Assembly (NCBI GenBank): GCA_002395085.1
Contig: DGVV01000168.1
Span: 62,001-126,000 of the forward strand
Direction of reading: 5' to 3'
Length of the DNA stretch: 64,000 nt
DNA from: Ruminococcus sp. UBA4275
GTDB taxonomy: Bacteria; Bacillota; Clostridia; Oscillospirales; Ruminococcaceae
In this document: positions 7,795 through 16,153 of the stretch, piece by piece
How the letters are laid out: every line of letters starts with the position of its first letter
Position numbering within the stretch: the stretch's first letter is position 1
Made by a program: the position numbers and the translations under genes
The notes under the pieces: model-generated
What the model saw: the letters and a program-made list of their open reading frames with translations, nothing else
The model's database searches: none
Told to the model about the DNA's origin: nothing

Positions 7795-8484
7795 TCAAGG
7801 CTCATAGATGTACTCGATTTCATCATAATCCAGATCGTACACAGATAACGATACCACTTCCTCGCTGCCGACACCGTTCAGACCGTCGGCGTACACCGAT
7901 ATAGTGCATTCTTCATCGTATACGATTTCGCCAGATTTGTAAAATAGTATCTTAAACTGCGATGATGGTGAGATGCCATCAGCCGTCTGCCGGAGCGTGA
8001 GGCGCAGATCGTCACCGTCTCTGTCGTAGCTCACAAGCTCAACGGCATCATTTGTGCCTCGATCGCTTCTCTCCACGATCTGAGCAGTTTCTTCTTTTAC
8101 GGCATCTGCCGGAATTTCAAAATCAAAATCGAATTTGAAAAAATTGGCCTTTCCAGTTTCAAGATTGATTTCACTTTCGGATTCACCAATTTTTTCACCG
8201 GTACTATCTTTCAAAATGACCTTCTTTATGATAGTTTCATCAGCTTTCCCGGTGACCTTTTCGATCAGCGTAGACTTATACGATCCGTTGCTGTGCGTGC
8301 CGCTCTGGATCACCTTGAAACAGTCATCGGCTGATTTCTGCGCTTCCGGCTCGGATTGAGACACTTGCGGCGCCTGCTGCTGAGAAGCGATCTGCCGAGC
8401 CTTCTGTGAGCGTATAAATCCCACAGCAGCGAAGAGTGCCGCAAGGCACACGCACGCAGCAATAGTAATCCCCGCTTTCCTCAT
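7795..8484 (-). CDS. Secreted or membrane-anchored prophage protein, unknown function
   Basis: 229 residues. The N-terminal AGITIAACVCLAALFAAVGF is a signal peptide or TM anchor, followed by a Gln/Ser/Glu-rich linker and an acidic, beta-rich domain from about residue 55 (KVIQSGTHSNGSYKS, repeated Asp/Glu segments up to DYDEIEYIYEP). No family recognised. Its position between integrase and repressor, on the lysogenic transcript, suggests expression in the lysogen, as for lysogenic-conversion or superinfection-exclusion proteins; this is inference only. RBS GAGGAGGT precedes the start. It ends 22 nt before the integrase start and begins 12 nt after the repressor stop. Confidence 0.7.
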   Translation of the reverse strand: MRKAGITIAACVCLAALFAAVGFIRSQKARQIASQQQAPQVSQSEPEAQKSADDCFKVIQSGTHSNGSYKSTLIEKVTGKADETIIKKVILKDSTGEKIGESESEINLETGKANFFKFDFDFEIPADAVKEETAQIVERSDRGTNDAVELVSYDRDGDDLRLTLRQTADGISPSSQFKILFYKSGEIVYDEECTISVYADGLNGVGSEEVVSLSVYDLDYDEIEYIYEP

Positions 8485-8496
8485 ACATCTACCTCC

Positions 8497-9144
8497 TCAA
8501 AATTCATGGAAAACGCCCTTGACGATGCCGACAACGCGGATGCGCAGCACTTCCTCACCCTCGAAGCGACGCGGCGGATAGTACGGATTGATGCTTTGCA
8601 GCTCGATCCAGTCCGTGCCGTATACCACCCGCTTGACTAGGCCTTCCTCGCCGTCGAGCAGTACGACTGCGATGCTTCCGCTGTCCACACTCTCCTGCTT
8701 GTGGCACTGGATCAGGTCGCCGTCCTCAATTTTCGGGGACATACTGTCCCCCGTAACTCTGATCGCGATTGTTTCTGCGGCTTCTGCGTCGCTGACGATC
8801 CGCAGCGGCATATAATCCACGATCTGCCCGTCTGCGTATGCGCCGAAGCCGGCAGAAACGCTCTCGAAAACTGGTATCATCCGGAAACTATCATTGAAAA
8901 CTGCGTTGATGTTGGATCCTTCGTCGATGCCCTTCAGGCCGTCCGTCTCCTCATCCAGCAGTGCGATCGGCGACACCCGCAGCGCCTCCGCGAGCTTCTG
9001 GATGCGGTCGCGTCTCATGTTGGAAATGTCACCGGATTCCCAGCGGCTGATAGATGCCTTGGACACGCCGACGCGCTGCGCGAGCTCGTCCTGTGTCATG
9101 CCGATCTGTTCGCGACGCATTGCGATTGCTAATCCTGTCTTCAT
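8497..9144 (-). CDS. CI-like prophage repressor with S24 autocleavage domain
   Basis: 215 residues. HTH_XRE at about residues 5-60 (EQIGMTQDELAQRVGVSKA, SISRWESG), then a hinge and a LexA/S24 peptidase domain. The presumed cleavage dipeptide is Ala-Gly in ESVSAGFGAYAD; the nucleophile is Ser in VTGDSMSPKIEDGD and the general base Lys in GLVKRVV. RecA-stimulated self-cleavage would link prophage induction to DNA damage. Start ATG at 9144 with GGGAG upstream. It should bind the GTTRC-N6-GCAAC operators in the divergent region at 9168-9311 and shut off the early promoter. Confidence 0.92.
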   Translation of the reverse strand: MKTGLAIAMRREQIGMTQDELAQRVGVSKASISRWESGDISNMRRDRIQKLAEALRVSPIALLDEETDGLKGIDEGSNINAVFNDSFRMIPVFESVSAGFGAYADGQIVDYMPLRIVSDAEAAETIAIRVTGDSMSPKIEDGDLIQCHKQESVDSGSIAVVLLDGEEGLVKRVVYGTDWIELQSINPYYPPRRFEGEEVLRIRVVGIVKGVFHEF

Positions 9145-9167
9145 TTCGATCACTCCCTTCTATCGTC

Positions 9168-9196
9168 ATTATAACACAGCGGTTGCAAAAATGCAA
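9168..9196 (-). promoter_or_regulatory. Repressor (lysogeny) promoter
   Basis: Minus-strand TTGCAT (9196-9191), 17 nt, TATAAT (9173-9168). The -35 box lies inside operator O1 (9182-9197), so repressor binding there could block its own promoter. Confidence 0.7.
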
Positions 9197-9202
9197 CTAT
9201 GT

Positions 9203-9222
9203 ATTTGTATATTTATACAAAT
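9203..9222. promoter_or_regulatory. Second, unrelated palindromic operator
   Basis: ATTTGTATA-TT-TATACAAAT is a perfect 9-bp inverted repeat in the centre of the divergent promoter region. It does not match the GTTRC sites, so it may bind a different regulator such as the Cro-like or HTH proteins encoded next. Confidence 0.6.
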
Positions 9223-9256
9223 GTTACGTTTTCGCAACAAAAGTTGCGAAAATGGG

Positions 9257-9285
9257 TTGACTTTTCGCAACAAACGTGCTATAAT
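9257..9285 (+). promoter_or_regulatory. Early lytic promoter
   Basis: TTGACT (9257-9262), 17 nt, TATAAT (9280-9285). The -35 box overlaps operator 9256-9271 and another operator lies just downstream. Confidence 0.8.
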
Positions 9286-9335
9286 CGAATCATCGGTTAC
9301 GGAAACGCAACCAAACAATTAAAAGGAGGGATCGC

Positions 9336-9587
9336 ATGAACAAGATCGAGCTTGAGGTCGTTCTGCTGCGGAAGGGTAAGAGCATCGCCGAGCTGTCCGA
9401 GAAAATCGGCATGAACCGCGCGACATTTTACCGGAAGCTGCAAACCGGCAAGTTCGAGCGCTCCGAGATCATCCAGATCCGTGACGAGCTCGGACTAAGC
9501 GATGAGGAGATGCTCCTCATTTTTTTCAGCGGCGAAAGTTGCGTAAACGCAACAAACGCCGAGACGGCATCTGTGCAGGAGGTGTGA
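9336..9587 (+). CDS. Cro-like HTH regulator
   Basis: 83 residues with a single HTH (KSIAELSEKIGMNRATFYRK, then LQTGKF) and an acidic tail. First gene of the rightward early transcript, behind AAAAGGAGGG, exactly where Cro-type proteins sit. A perfect copy of the phage operator lies in its 3' end (9538-9553). Confidence 0.75.
   Translation: MNKIELEVVLLRKGKSIAELSEKIGMNRATFYRKLQTGKFERSEIIQIRDELGLSDEEMLLIFFSGESCVNATNAETASVQEV
9538..9553. promoter_or_regulatory. Intragenic copy of the phage operator
   Basis: GTTGC-GTAAAC-GCAAC, a perfect inverted repeat with the same 6-nt spacing as the promoter operators, inside the end of the Cro-like gene. Confidence 0.6.
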
Positions 9588-9590
9588 GCC

Positions 9591-9869
9591 ATGGCACGTG
9601 CGCGTATAGTGCGGCAGAAAACGCCGGCGGAGTGCATCGGCGATATCCTGCGATCAGCGATGAGCGCGAAAGGCATTACCGCAGAACAGCTTGCAAAGGT
9701 CGTGGGGGTACACGCAAACACGGTGTACAGCGATCTGCATGATCCGGATCGGATCCAGATGCGGCGCGTGTGGTTATACTTCACAGCGCTGGAGATCCCG
9801 GTGGACGATGCGTTGCTTGCGTTCGCTGACAGCTTCGCACGGTCACTCGTTGCACGCGGAGGCAGCTGA
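9591..9869 (+). CDS. Phage HTH regulatory protein
   Basis: 92 residues. HTH_XRE-like core at about 15-65 (GITAEQLAKVVGVHANTVYS, DLHDP) followed by a helical tail. Starts 4 nt after the Cro-like gene stop, RBS AGGAGGTG. Probably a second early regulator or excisionase-like factor; family not identified beyond the HTH. Confidence 0.65.
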   Translation: MARARIVRQKTPAECIGDILRSAMSAKGITAEQLAKVVGVHANTVYSDLHDPDRIQMRRVWLYFTALEIPVDDALLAFADSFARSLVARGGS

Positions 9870-10120
9870 TGAGACCACTGACACCATTTGAAAAGGTCTC
9901 CGGCGTCACTGTTTGCGTGATCGCAGTAGTCATCATCGTGCTGATGATTGCAGGCGGATTCAAAATCGCATCTGACGCAAAGATCAAAGAAGCGGAAAAG
10001 AGCGTAGAGAGGCGCGCAAGGCAGCTCGCACGGCAAATGGTGCGGGAAGCCCTGAAAAATGTCCGCATCGAAGTCACACAGCACATTGCTGTGATCGAGG
10101 ATGATCTGAAAAAGGAGTGA
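9869..10120 (+). CDS. Small single-pass membrane protein
   Basis: 83 residues. TM helix at about 11-32 (VSGVTVCVIAVVIIVLMIAG), then a long charged amphipathic helix rich in Arg/Lys/Glu. Start overlaps the previous stop (TGATGA). Unknown function; coupled to the two HTH genes. Confidence 0.6.
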   Translation: MRPLTPFEKVSGVTVCVIAVVIIVLMIAGGFKIASDAKIKEAEKSVERRARQLARQMVREALKNVRIEVTQHIAVIEDDLKKE

Positions 10121-10124
10121 AAAA

Positions 10125-10499
10125 ATGAAGGGCCAGAAAATCACGGATGAACAGGCTGCCGATATGTACCGCCTGTACACGGAAAGCAAGCTGACATACA
10201 AGAAAATCGCAGAGAAGTATGATGTCAGCATCCCGACGGTTGTCAAGGCGGTCTCGGCGCAGGAAGCTGCACACCGCTGGGATGATCCCGCGAGCGCACC
10301 GCTTGTCTGCGATCAGGAGAGCAAACCGACTGTACCGCAAAGCGTCGTGGATGCGATCAGCGACACAATCGCGCTGCTCAGCGTGGAAATCGACAACCGC
10401 GTGCTGAGTATCAAGGAACAGCAGCGCGAAGTCGAAAATATGCGCAGCCGTCTCGCAGAGCTGAAGAAGTGGAAGGAGGCGCAGCAGAGTGGCAGCTGA
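10125..10499 (+). CDS. HTH protein with coiled-coil tail
   Basis: 124 residues. Residues 8-45 form a resolvase/Hin-type HTH (LTYKKIAEKYDVSIPTVVKA); the last ~45 residues are a coiled coil (EQQREVENMRSRLAELKKWK). Likely a DNA-binding early phage protein; no specific family named. Confidence 0.6.
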   Translation: MKGQKITDEQAADMYRLYTESKLTYKKIAEKYDVSIPTVVKAVSAQEAAHRWDDPASAPLVCDQESKPTVPQSVVDAISDTIALLSVEIDNRVLSIKEQQREVENMRSRLAELKKWKEAQQSGS

Positions 10500-10881
10500 G
10501 AAGATCACACTGGAAGCCGGCAAGACATACCGCAACAAAGGCGGAAGCCGTTTCCGCTGCATGAGCGTAAACCGGGACGGCAGTGCAGTCGTCTGCAACA
10601 TCGAGAGTGGATGGACTTGCATCGCGCACAACACCGCACAGTTCCCTACCGGCGAAATCGAATGGGGACACAGCACGGACGGCAGATTTGACACAGGCGC
10701 ACATCTGCAAGCACAGATTGATATGCTGGACGATCTGCACAACATCATCAGCTGCGCGGCTATGGAGTGCCCGTGCGTCAGCGCTGAGGGCATGGAGATG
10801 ATTCAGACGCTGCTCGGCAAGCTCCACGTGGAACGATGGGCAAAGATGTGGCAGCGTGCAGCGGAAGGAGAAAGATCATGA
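10489..10881 (+). CDS. Hypothetical early phage protein
   Basis: 130 residues, GTG start overlapping the previous gene by 11 nt, behind AAGGAGG. Residues 1-60 look like a small beta-barrel (YRNKGGSRFRCMSV, SAVVCNIESGW); the rest is helical with a Cys pair (MECPC). No family recognised. Confidence 0.6.
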   Translation: MAAEKITLEAGKTYRNKGGSRFRCMSVNRDGSAVVCNIESGWTCIAHNTAQFPTGEIEWGHSTDGRFDTGAHLQAQIDMLDDLHNIISCAAMECPCVSAEGMEMIQTLLGKLHVERWAKMWQRAAEGERS

Positions 10882-11192
10882 AGGCACTAAAAATCGCAGG
10901 AGTTGTCTCGCTGTGCGATGTGGGCGGAGATCTGAAATCGCTCCGGAGCAAGCTGCTCGGCGGAGACGTATCGACAATCGGCCTGATCGACGGCGGAGTC
11001 ATGATCGTGGATGCAAACGGACAGCAGCACGGCAAGCCATACAACCAGCTTGCAAGCCTGGTCGCGCACACAGCAGTCTACGGCATCGCACTGATCGTCG
11101 GCGCGGACGATGCGAACGACGAGTTTGACGATGTGCCGGGAAAGTATCTGGCACTGCTGAGCTGTGGAGATCAGGAAGATGCAGCACACTGA
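10878..11192 (+). CDS. Hypothetical phage protein
   Basis: 104 residues, ATGA overlap with the preceding gene and RBS AAGGAGA. Gly/Asp-rich with hydrophobic strands (LIDGGVMIVDANGQQHGKPY, TAVYGIALIVGADD). It faintly resembles DUF3846-type phage proteins, but I would not assign it. Confidence 0.55.
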   Translation: MKALKIAGVVSLCDVGGDLKSLRSKLLGGDVSTIGLIDGGVMIVDANGQQHGKPYNQLASLVAHTAVYGIALIVGADDANDEFDDVPGKYLALLSCGDQEDAAH

Positions 11193-11913
11193 AAATATTG
11201 CCGAGTGGAAGCGCCGGATCAAGGAGGATCAGGCGCGGCAGCGAGCCAAGGCGCTCAGATACAAACGCCCTGCACTAGCTTCGCTCGGATGGCACAGCAT
11301 CCTGATCGAGCTGGAAACGATCGCGGAAGAATGCGACGACATCCGCTGGATCGAGGAGAGCGGCGACATCACGAAGGAAGTGCTGAGCGGAGACGAGGAC
11401 GATGGTGCAGGCTATCGCATGGACTTTGCGCAGCTCTCTGGAGACGCAAACCGGATGCTCTCCATTCTGTACGATGTGTGCGGCGATGAAGATGAAGACG
11501 GCAACACTGGATTTGACGATTGCACGGTCGCGCTGATCGGAAACCGCTTTGACTGCGTCGGGTATGACGACATCGAAATGGACTATTTTTCGCTGTGTCG
11601 GTATGAATCCGACCTCGCACAGCGCGAAAGCGCCAAACGCCTGATGCGCAAAACTAAGACGGACATGATCGCGACGATCGGACAGTGCGTCGGTATACTG
11701 CTGGCATTTTACGATCTGCGCCAGCGGTACGACTACGCAAAGGCGGCACTCGCAACAGCTACAGAGCACAATCTCGACACGCTCCGCACCGTGCGATCTG
11801 TCGAAGACGCATACAACGCATGGTGTGACGACGATTGCAGACTGTACAGTGATGCGTATGACCGGCTCAGCAGAGCCGCAGACGACCTTCCGGACGAAAT
11901 CTGGATTGCATAA
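11179..11913 (+). CDS. Hypothetical phage protein, helical and acidic
   Basis: About 244 residues, mostly alpha-helical, with an acidic middle (SGDEDDGAGYRMDF, CGDEDEDGNTGFDDC). No family recognised. ATG at 11179 is taken because GGAG lies 12 nt upstream; a GTG at 11164 has no ribosome site. Overlaps the previous gene by 14 nt. Confidence 0.55.
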   Translation: MQHTENIAEWKRRIKEDQARQRAKALRYKRPALASLGWHSILIELETIAEECDDIRWIEESGDITKEVLSGDEDDGAGYRMDFAQLSGDANRMLSILYDVCGDEDEDGNTGFDDCTVALIGNRFDCVGYDDIEMDYFSLCRYESDLAQRESAKRLMRKTKTDMIATIGQCVGILLAFYDLRQRYDYAKAALATATEHNLDTLRTVRSVEDAYNAWCDDDCRLYSDAYDRLSRAADDLPDEIWIA

Positions 11914-11932
11914 ATTGCATAAGGAGGATCTA

Positions 11933-13708
11933 ATGCAGGTAAATGAACTGAATCTCGATGAGAAAACGCGGAAGCGGATCGACAAAATCGGCGCCGAGAC
12001 TACCGATCAGCTGATCATCGCGATGTACCAGCCGGAAAGCTACAAGCTGATCTCTACGCCGGACATGAAGCGCGTCGAGCAGGCGCTGAAAGAAGCGGGG
12101 ATTATCAAGTATGTCCGCGGCGACGAAGTCATCGAGGACGACATCAAACAGAAGCCGTTGACATGGGACGAGCTGCACGACTATGTCGGAAAATTGGTTG
12201 TGTGCGATGACAGCACACAGTCTCACCGGTGGCTGCATCTGTGCTGGATTTACAGCATCAAGGATGACGGCCCCACAAGCCTGATGTACATCTGCCGCGA
12301 CAATGCGTTCAGCAACACGCGGAGATCCAGCGTTGAAGACAGCAACACGAAAACGGTTGCGCTTTACGGCAGCAATCTGCTGCATGAAGGCCATTTCTTC
12401 GCGCTGAAAGACGGCGTATGGCGGCTCGATCACCGCAATGGCTTCGACACGGATTACGGCAAGGAGTACAACGGCGAGACAGACAGAGCATACTTCGGCA
12501 AGGAGCTGACATTCGACGAGCTGGCATCTCTCCCCGAAGGCACAAAGGTGCTCGTCTTCGACGAAGCAGACGAAACGAACGACGATGACGACATCGACGC
12601 AGTGCTGTACGAGACAGAGGGGCAGTATGAGGGATTCCCGTTTAAGGTCTGCCGAACAGATGAAAACGATGTACTCGATGAAATGGTGATCGGACCGACG
12701 AACATGAGCCCTTCAGACATCTACCTTTATACGCGCGTCTGGCTGTATAAAGACGCAAACACTGCGCAGCCGGGCGAGCAGGATGCACCCGCTGAGATCG
12801 TTCCGCAGATCACTGCACAGGTAGCCGTGCCGGATGAATATGCAAGAGCAGTCGCTCTGACACGTTCCATCATCGCAAACGCACAGGCAGCACAGCAGTC
12901 GCTTTTGGAGATGTGCAAAGGACTTGCTGAGATGCGGGATGCCAAGCTGTACAAGGAGATCGGATACGGCACATTCGAGGACTACTGCGAGCAGGAGATT
13001 GGCATCACCCGCCGGCAGGGGCAGAAGTATGCAGCAATCGCGTCACTCGACGGGAAGTCAACTTCCGATTTTAAGCGCATCGGCGTGGAAAAACTGTATC
13101 TGCTGGCAAAGATCGACGATGAGCAGCGCGAGCAGATCACTGAGACCGTTGACGTCGAGAGTGTGACCGTCCGCGAGCTGAAAGCGCAGATCAACGCGCT
13201 GAAGCACCAGAACGAACAGACCGAGTCAGCATTGCAGGACGCTGAAGAACGCGCACAGAGATGGTGCGACAACGCCGAGGAAAGACGGCAGCGCATCGAC
13301 GAGCTTGGCGGCAAGGTTGACAAGCAAAAAATGGAAGTCGAAAAGCTGAATGCGGAAGTTGCGAACAACAACAGGTACATCCAGCAGCTGCAAGAACGGA
13401 ATCGCGGGAAGGATGCAGACATCGAACAGCTGCAAGCACGCATCACAGAGCTGGAAAGCCGTCCGGTCGATGTCGCTGTGCAGGAAGACACCGCAAAGCT
13501 GGAAAAGCTCCGCACGGAGTACGAGAAGAAGCTCGCAGAGGCGAAGGAAGATGCAGAGTACCGTGAAATCATGGCGATGTGCAAGCTGGCACGCGATCAG
13601 GTCAGCACGCTTTGCACGAGGCTGCGCGGCATCCGTTCCGGCAAGGGAAAGGAAAGTCTGCTGAAATATGTCAGGGAAATCGGGCTGCTTATCGGGCAGC
13701 TCATGTAA
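11933..13708 (+). CDS. Large phage protein with DUF3102-like region and coiled coil
   Basis: 591 residues. The first ~320 residues have a helical start and a long beta-rich region without a recognised family. Residues ~325-420 (LTRSIIANAQAAQQSLLEMC, YGTFEDYCEQEIGITRRQGQ) resemble DUF3102-type phage proteins, where a sterile-like helix set precedes an HTH. The C-terminal ~150 residues are coiled coil (QQLQERNRGKDADIEQLQAR) and a helical end. RBS AAGGAGG precedes 11933; upstream codons in frame belong to the preceding gene's region. Perhaps a DNA-binding partner of the ATPase encoded next; inferred only. Confidence 0.6.
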   Translation: MQVNELNLDEKTRKRIDKIGAETTDQLIIAMYQPESYKLISTPDMKRVEQALKEAGIIKYVRGDEVIEDDIKQKPLTWDELHDYVGKLVVCDDSTQSHRWLHLCWIYSIKDDGPTSLMYICRDNAFSNTRRSSVEDSNTKTVALYGSNLLHEGHFFALKDGVWRLDHRNGFDTDYGKEYNGETDRAYFGKELTFDELASLPEGTKVLVFDEADETNDDDDIDAVLYETEGQYEGFPFKVCRTDENDVLDEMVIGPTNMSPSDIYLYTRVWLYKDANTAQPGEQDAPAEIVPQITAQVAVPDEYARAVALTRSIIANAQAAQQSLLEMCKGLAEMRDAKLYKEIGYGTFEDYCEQEIGITRRQGQKYAAIASLDGKSTSDFKRIGVEKLYLLAKIDDEQREQITETVDVESVTVRELKAQINALKHQNEQTESALQDAEERAQRWCDNAEERRQRIDELGGKVDKQKMEVEKLNAEVANNNRYIQQLQERNRGKDADIEQLQARITELESRPVDVAVQEDTAKLEKLRTEYEKKLAEAKEDAEYREIMAMCKLARDQVSTLCTRLRGIRSGKGKESLLKYVREIGLLIGQLM

Positions 13709-13719
13709 GGAGGAAAATA

Positions 13720-15021
13720 ATGTCAGTCAAAATCGTATCTCTGGAGGCGCAGAACGTCAAGCGCCTGAAAGCCGTCGAGCTGACGCCGACGCAGGACGGT
13801 CTCAATCTGATCGGCGGAAAGAACGGGCAGGGCAAGACCAGCGTGCTCGACGCGATCGCGTGGGCGCTCGGCGGTGAGAAGTTTGCGCCGAGCAAGCCGA
13901 AGCGCGCGGAGTCCGTCACGGATCCGGTGATCCGCGTGACGCTCTCCAATGGCTTTGTCGTGGAGCGCTCCGGCAAGAACGGCACGCTCAAGATCAAGGA
14001 TCCTTCCGGCAAAAAGTCCGGGCAGAAGATCCTCGATGAATTCATCGAAAAGCTGGCGCTGAACCTTCCGGCGTTTATGGAGATGAACGATAAGGAAAAA
14101 GCCAAGGTGCTGCTCCAAATTATCGGCGTAGGCGATCAGCTGTACGAGCTCGACACCAAATGCAGCACGCTCTACAACCGCCGGCTGGAGATTGGCAGAA
14201 TCGCAGATCAGAAGGAAAAATTCGCGAAAGAGATGCCGGTATATCCGGATGCGCCGAAAGAGCCGGTCAGCGCGTCTGAACTGATCGCACAGCAGCAGGA
14301 CATCCTTGCGCGGAACGGTCAGCGGCAGCAGTGGCAGCGTGAGATGCAGAGCATCGACATCGCGATCCAGAATGTCACCGCCGAGATTGCCCGCACCGAG
14401 CAGACACTCGCAAATCTCCGCGCCCAGCTCGCAGCATTGCAGGAGAAAGCCGATGCCGCGAAGAAGTCGCCGGAGGAGCTTGCAATGGAATCCACGGCAG
14501 AGCTGGAAGAACAGCTCCGAAGCATCGAGACGATCAATGCAAAGGTTCGCGCAAACATGGACCGCGAAAAGGCGGATCTCGATGCGGAAGCGTACCGGAA
14601 GCAGTACAACGACCTGACCAGTGAGATCGACGCACTCCGCGCTGACCGCATGGCACTGCTCAACGGCGCGGAGATGCCGCTGGAAGGCCTCAGCGTCGAG
14701 GAAGGCGTCCTCACCTACCACGGGCAGGCATGGGACAATATGAGCGGTGCAGAGCAGCTCAGATGCGCCGCTGCAATCGTTCGGAAACTGAATCCGGAAT
14801 GCGGCTTCGTCCTGATGGACAAGCTCGAACAGATGGATCTCGACACGCTCCGCGAGTTCGGTGAATGGCTTGAAGCCGAGGGCTTGCAGGTGCTCGCGAC
14901 CAGAGTAAGCACCGGCGAGGAATGCGCCGTCATCATCGAGGACGGCTACTCACACAGTAACGATACAGCGCCGGCAGCAGTGCCGGCAGAACCGAGGACA
15001 TGGAAAGCAGGTGAATTTTAA
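13720..15021 (+). CDS. SbcC/RecF-like AAA ATPase of phage recombination module
   Basis: 433 residues of the SMC/Rad50 type in miniature: Walker A GKNGQGKTS at about 33-41, an ~150-residue coiled coil (ATPase arms), ABC signature MSGAEQLRCAAAI at about 343, and Walker B FVLMDKLEQMD at about 365. The usual catalytic Glu after Walker B Asp is a Lys here, so hydrolysis may be slow or need a partner. Such ATPases travel with Sak4/DUF669 modules in siphophages, probably handling DNA ends. Stop overlaps the start of the next gene (TAATG). Confidence 0.82.
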   Translation: MSVKIVSLEAQNVKRLKAVELTPTQDGLNLIGGKNGQGKTSVLDAIAWALGGEKFAPSKPKRAESVTDPVIRVTLSNGFVVERSGKNGTLKIKDPSGKKSGQKILDEFIEKLALNLPAFMEMNDKEKAKVLLQIIGVGDQLYELDTKCSTLYNRRLEIGRIADQKEKFAKEMPVYPDAPKEPVSASELIAQQQDILARNGQRQQWQREMQSIDIAIQNVTAEIARTEQTLANLRAQLAALQEKADAAKKSPEELAMESTAELEEQLRSIETINAKVRANMDREKADLDAEAYRKQYNDLTSEIDALRADRMALLNGAEMPLEGLSVEEGVLTYHGQAWDNMSGAEQLRCAAAIVRKLNPECGFVLMDKLEQMDLDTLREFGEWLEAEGLQVLATRVSTGEECAVIIEDGYSHSNDTAPAAVPAEPRTWKAGEF

Positions 15022-16139
15022 TGAATATCACGAGAGGAATTCAGAACAAGCCGATCAAGGCGGTGATCTACGGCCCGGAAGGCATCGGCAAGACTACTTT
15101 CGCAGCGCAATTCCCTGACCCGCTGTTTGTTGATGTCGAGGGCTCGACGACGCGCATGGACGTCGCCAGAACGGACACACCGACCAGCCTTGCGATGCTG
15201 CTCGGCATCCTCACTGAGATCCGCGACCATAATCCCGGATGCAAGACGGTCGTCATCGACACTGCGGACTGGGCAGAACGTCTTTGCATCAAGACGGTGT
15301 GCGACAAGTACAAAAAGACCGGCATCGAGGAGTTTGGATACGGCAAAGGATACACATACGTCTACGAGGAGTTCGGCGGGATCCTGAATCTGCTCAACGA
15401 CATCGCAGACCGCGGCGTGAATGTTGTGCTGACAGCACACGCGGCGATCCGGAAGTTTGAGCAGCCCGACGAAATGGGCAGCTACGACCGCTGGGAGCTG
15501 AAAATGATCAACTCGCCGAAATGCAACGTCTGCGCGATGATTAAGGAATGGGCTGATCTGGTGCTGTTTGCAAACTATAAGACCACCGTCATCTCCACTG
15601 ACAAAGAGGGCAAGAAGAACAAAGCCAGGGGCGGACAGCGCGTCATGTACACAACGCATGATCCGTGCTGGGACGCAAAAAACCGTTTCGGGCTCGCCCC
15701 AGAGCTGCCGTTTGACTTCGCGCAGATCGCGCACATCTTCGGCGGCCAGCCGGCGCCGATCCATCAGACAGCGCCGCAGCAGACTCCGCCGCCTGCACAG
15801 CCGGTACAGCAAACCGCTCCGCAGCCTGTCCAGCAGCAAACGGCTACGCCGGAAAAGACTCCGGCAGCACGGGCGATGGATAAGCTGCTGGAAGGATCCG
15901 AGCCGCTGGAAAGCATCGGCACGATCCCGGCGGGCATCAATCCCGCACTCGCAGATCTGATGCGGCAGAACAACGTGTCCGAGGATGAGATCCGGCTTGC
16001 TGTCAGCATGAAAGGCTACTTCCCGTATGATATGCCGATCACCGCATACCCGCCTGGCTTCGTACAGGGCGTTTTGATCGGTGCATGGCCGCAGGTCTTC
16101 GGCATGATCAAGGAAAATCGTGCCGTCCCGTTTGAATGA
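15021..16139 (+). CDS. Sak4-like RecA-fold single-strand annealing ATPase
   Basis: 372 residues. RecA-like core (AAA_24) with Walker A GPEGIGKTT at about 18-26, Walker B KTVVIDTAD at about 78, and a sensor-like VVLTAHAAI. After residue ~235 a Gln/Pro-rich linker (PQQTPPPAQPVQQ) leads to a small helical C-terminal domain. Sak4 proteins anneal single strands during phage recombination and work with an SSB; the DUF669 gene 14 nt downstream would be that SSB. Confidence 0.85.
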   Translation: MNITRGIQNKPIKAVIYGPEGIGKTTFAAQFPDPLFVDVEGSTTRMDVARTDTPTSLAMLLGILTEIRDHNPGCKTVVIDTADWAERLCIKTVCDKYKKTGIEEFGYGKGYTYVYEEFGGILNLLNDIADRGVNVVLTAHAAIRKFEQPDEMGSYDRWELKMINSPKCNVCAMIKEWADLVLFANYKTTVISTDKEGKKNKARGGQRVMYTTHDPCWDAKNRFGLAPELPFDFAQIAHIFGGQPAPIHQTAPQQTPPPAQPVQQTAPQPVQQQTATPEKTPAARAMDKLLEGSEPLESIGTIPAGINPALADLMRQNNVSEDEIRLAVSMKGYFPYDMPITAYPPGFVQGVLIGAWPQVFGMIKENRAVPFE

Positions 16140-16153
16140 AAAGGAGGTAAAGC

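Larger units (their letters stand above)
9182..9311. promoter_or_regulatory. Operator array GTTRC-N6-GCAAC
   Basis: Four inverted-repeat sites of the same form and spacing: 9182-9197 (GTTGC/GCAAC), 9223-9238 (GTTAC/GCAAC), 9256-9271 (GTTGA/GCAAC) and 9296-9311 (GTTAC/GCAAC); a half-site GTTGC is at 9243. A fifth perfect copy is at 9538-9553 inside the next gene. They overlap both divergent promoters, as expected for CI/Cro operators. Confidence 0.8.

Noticed and set aside
11825..11932. Upstream extension of the DUF3102-like gene
   Set aside because: The AAGGAGG and ATG at 11933 mark the start; the extra codons overlap the previous gene.
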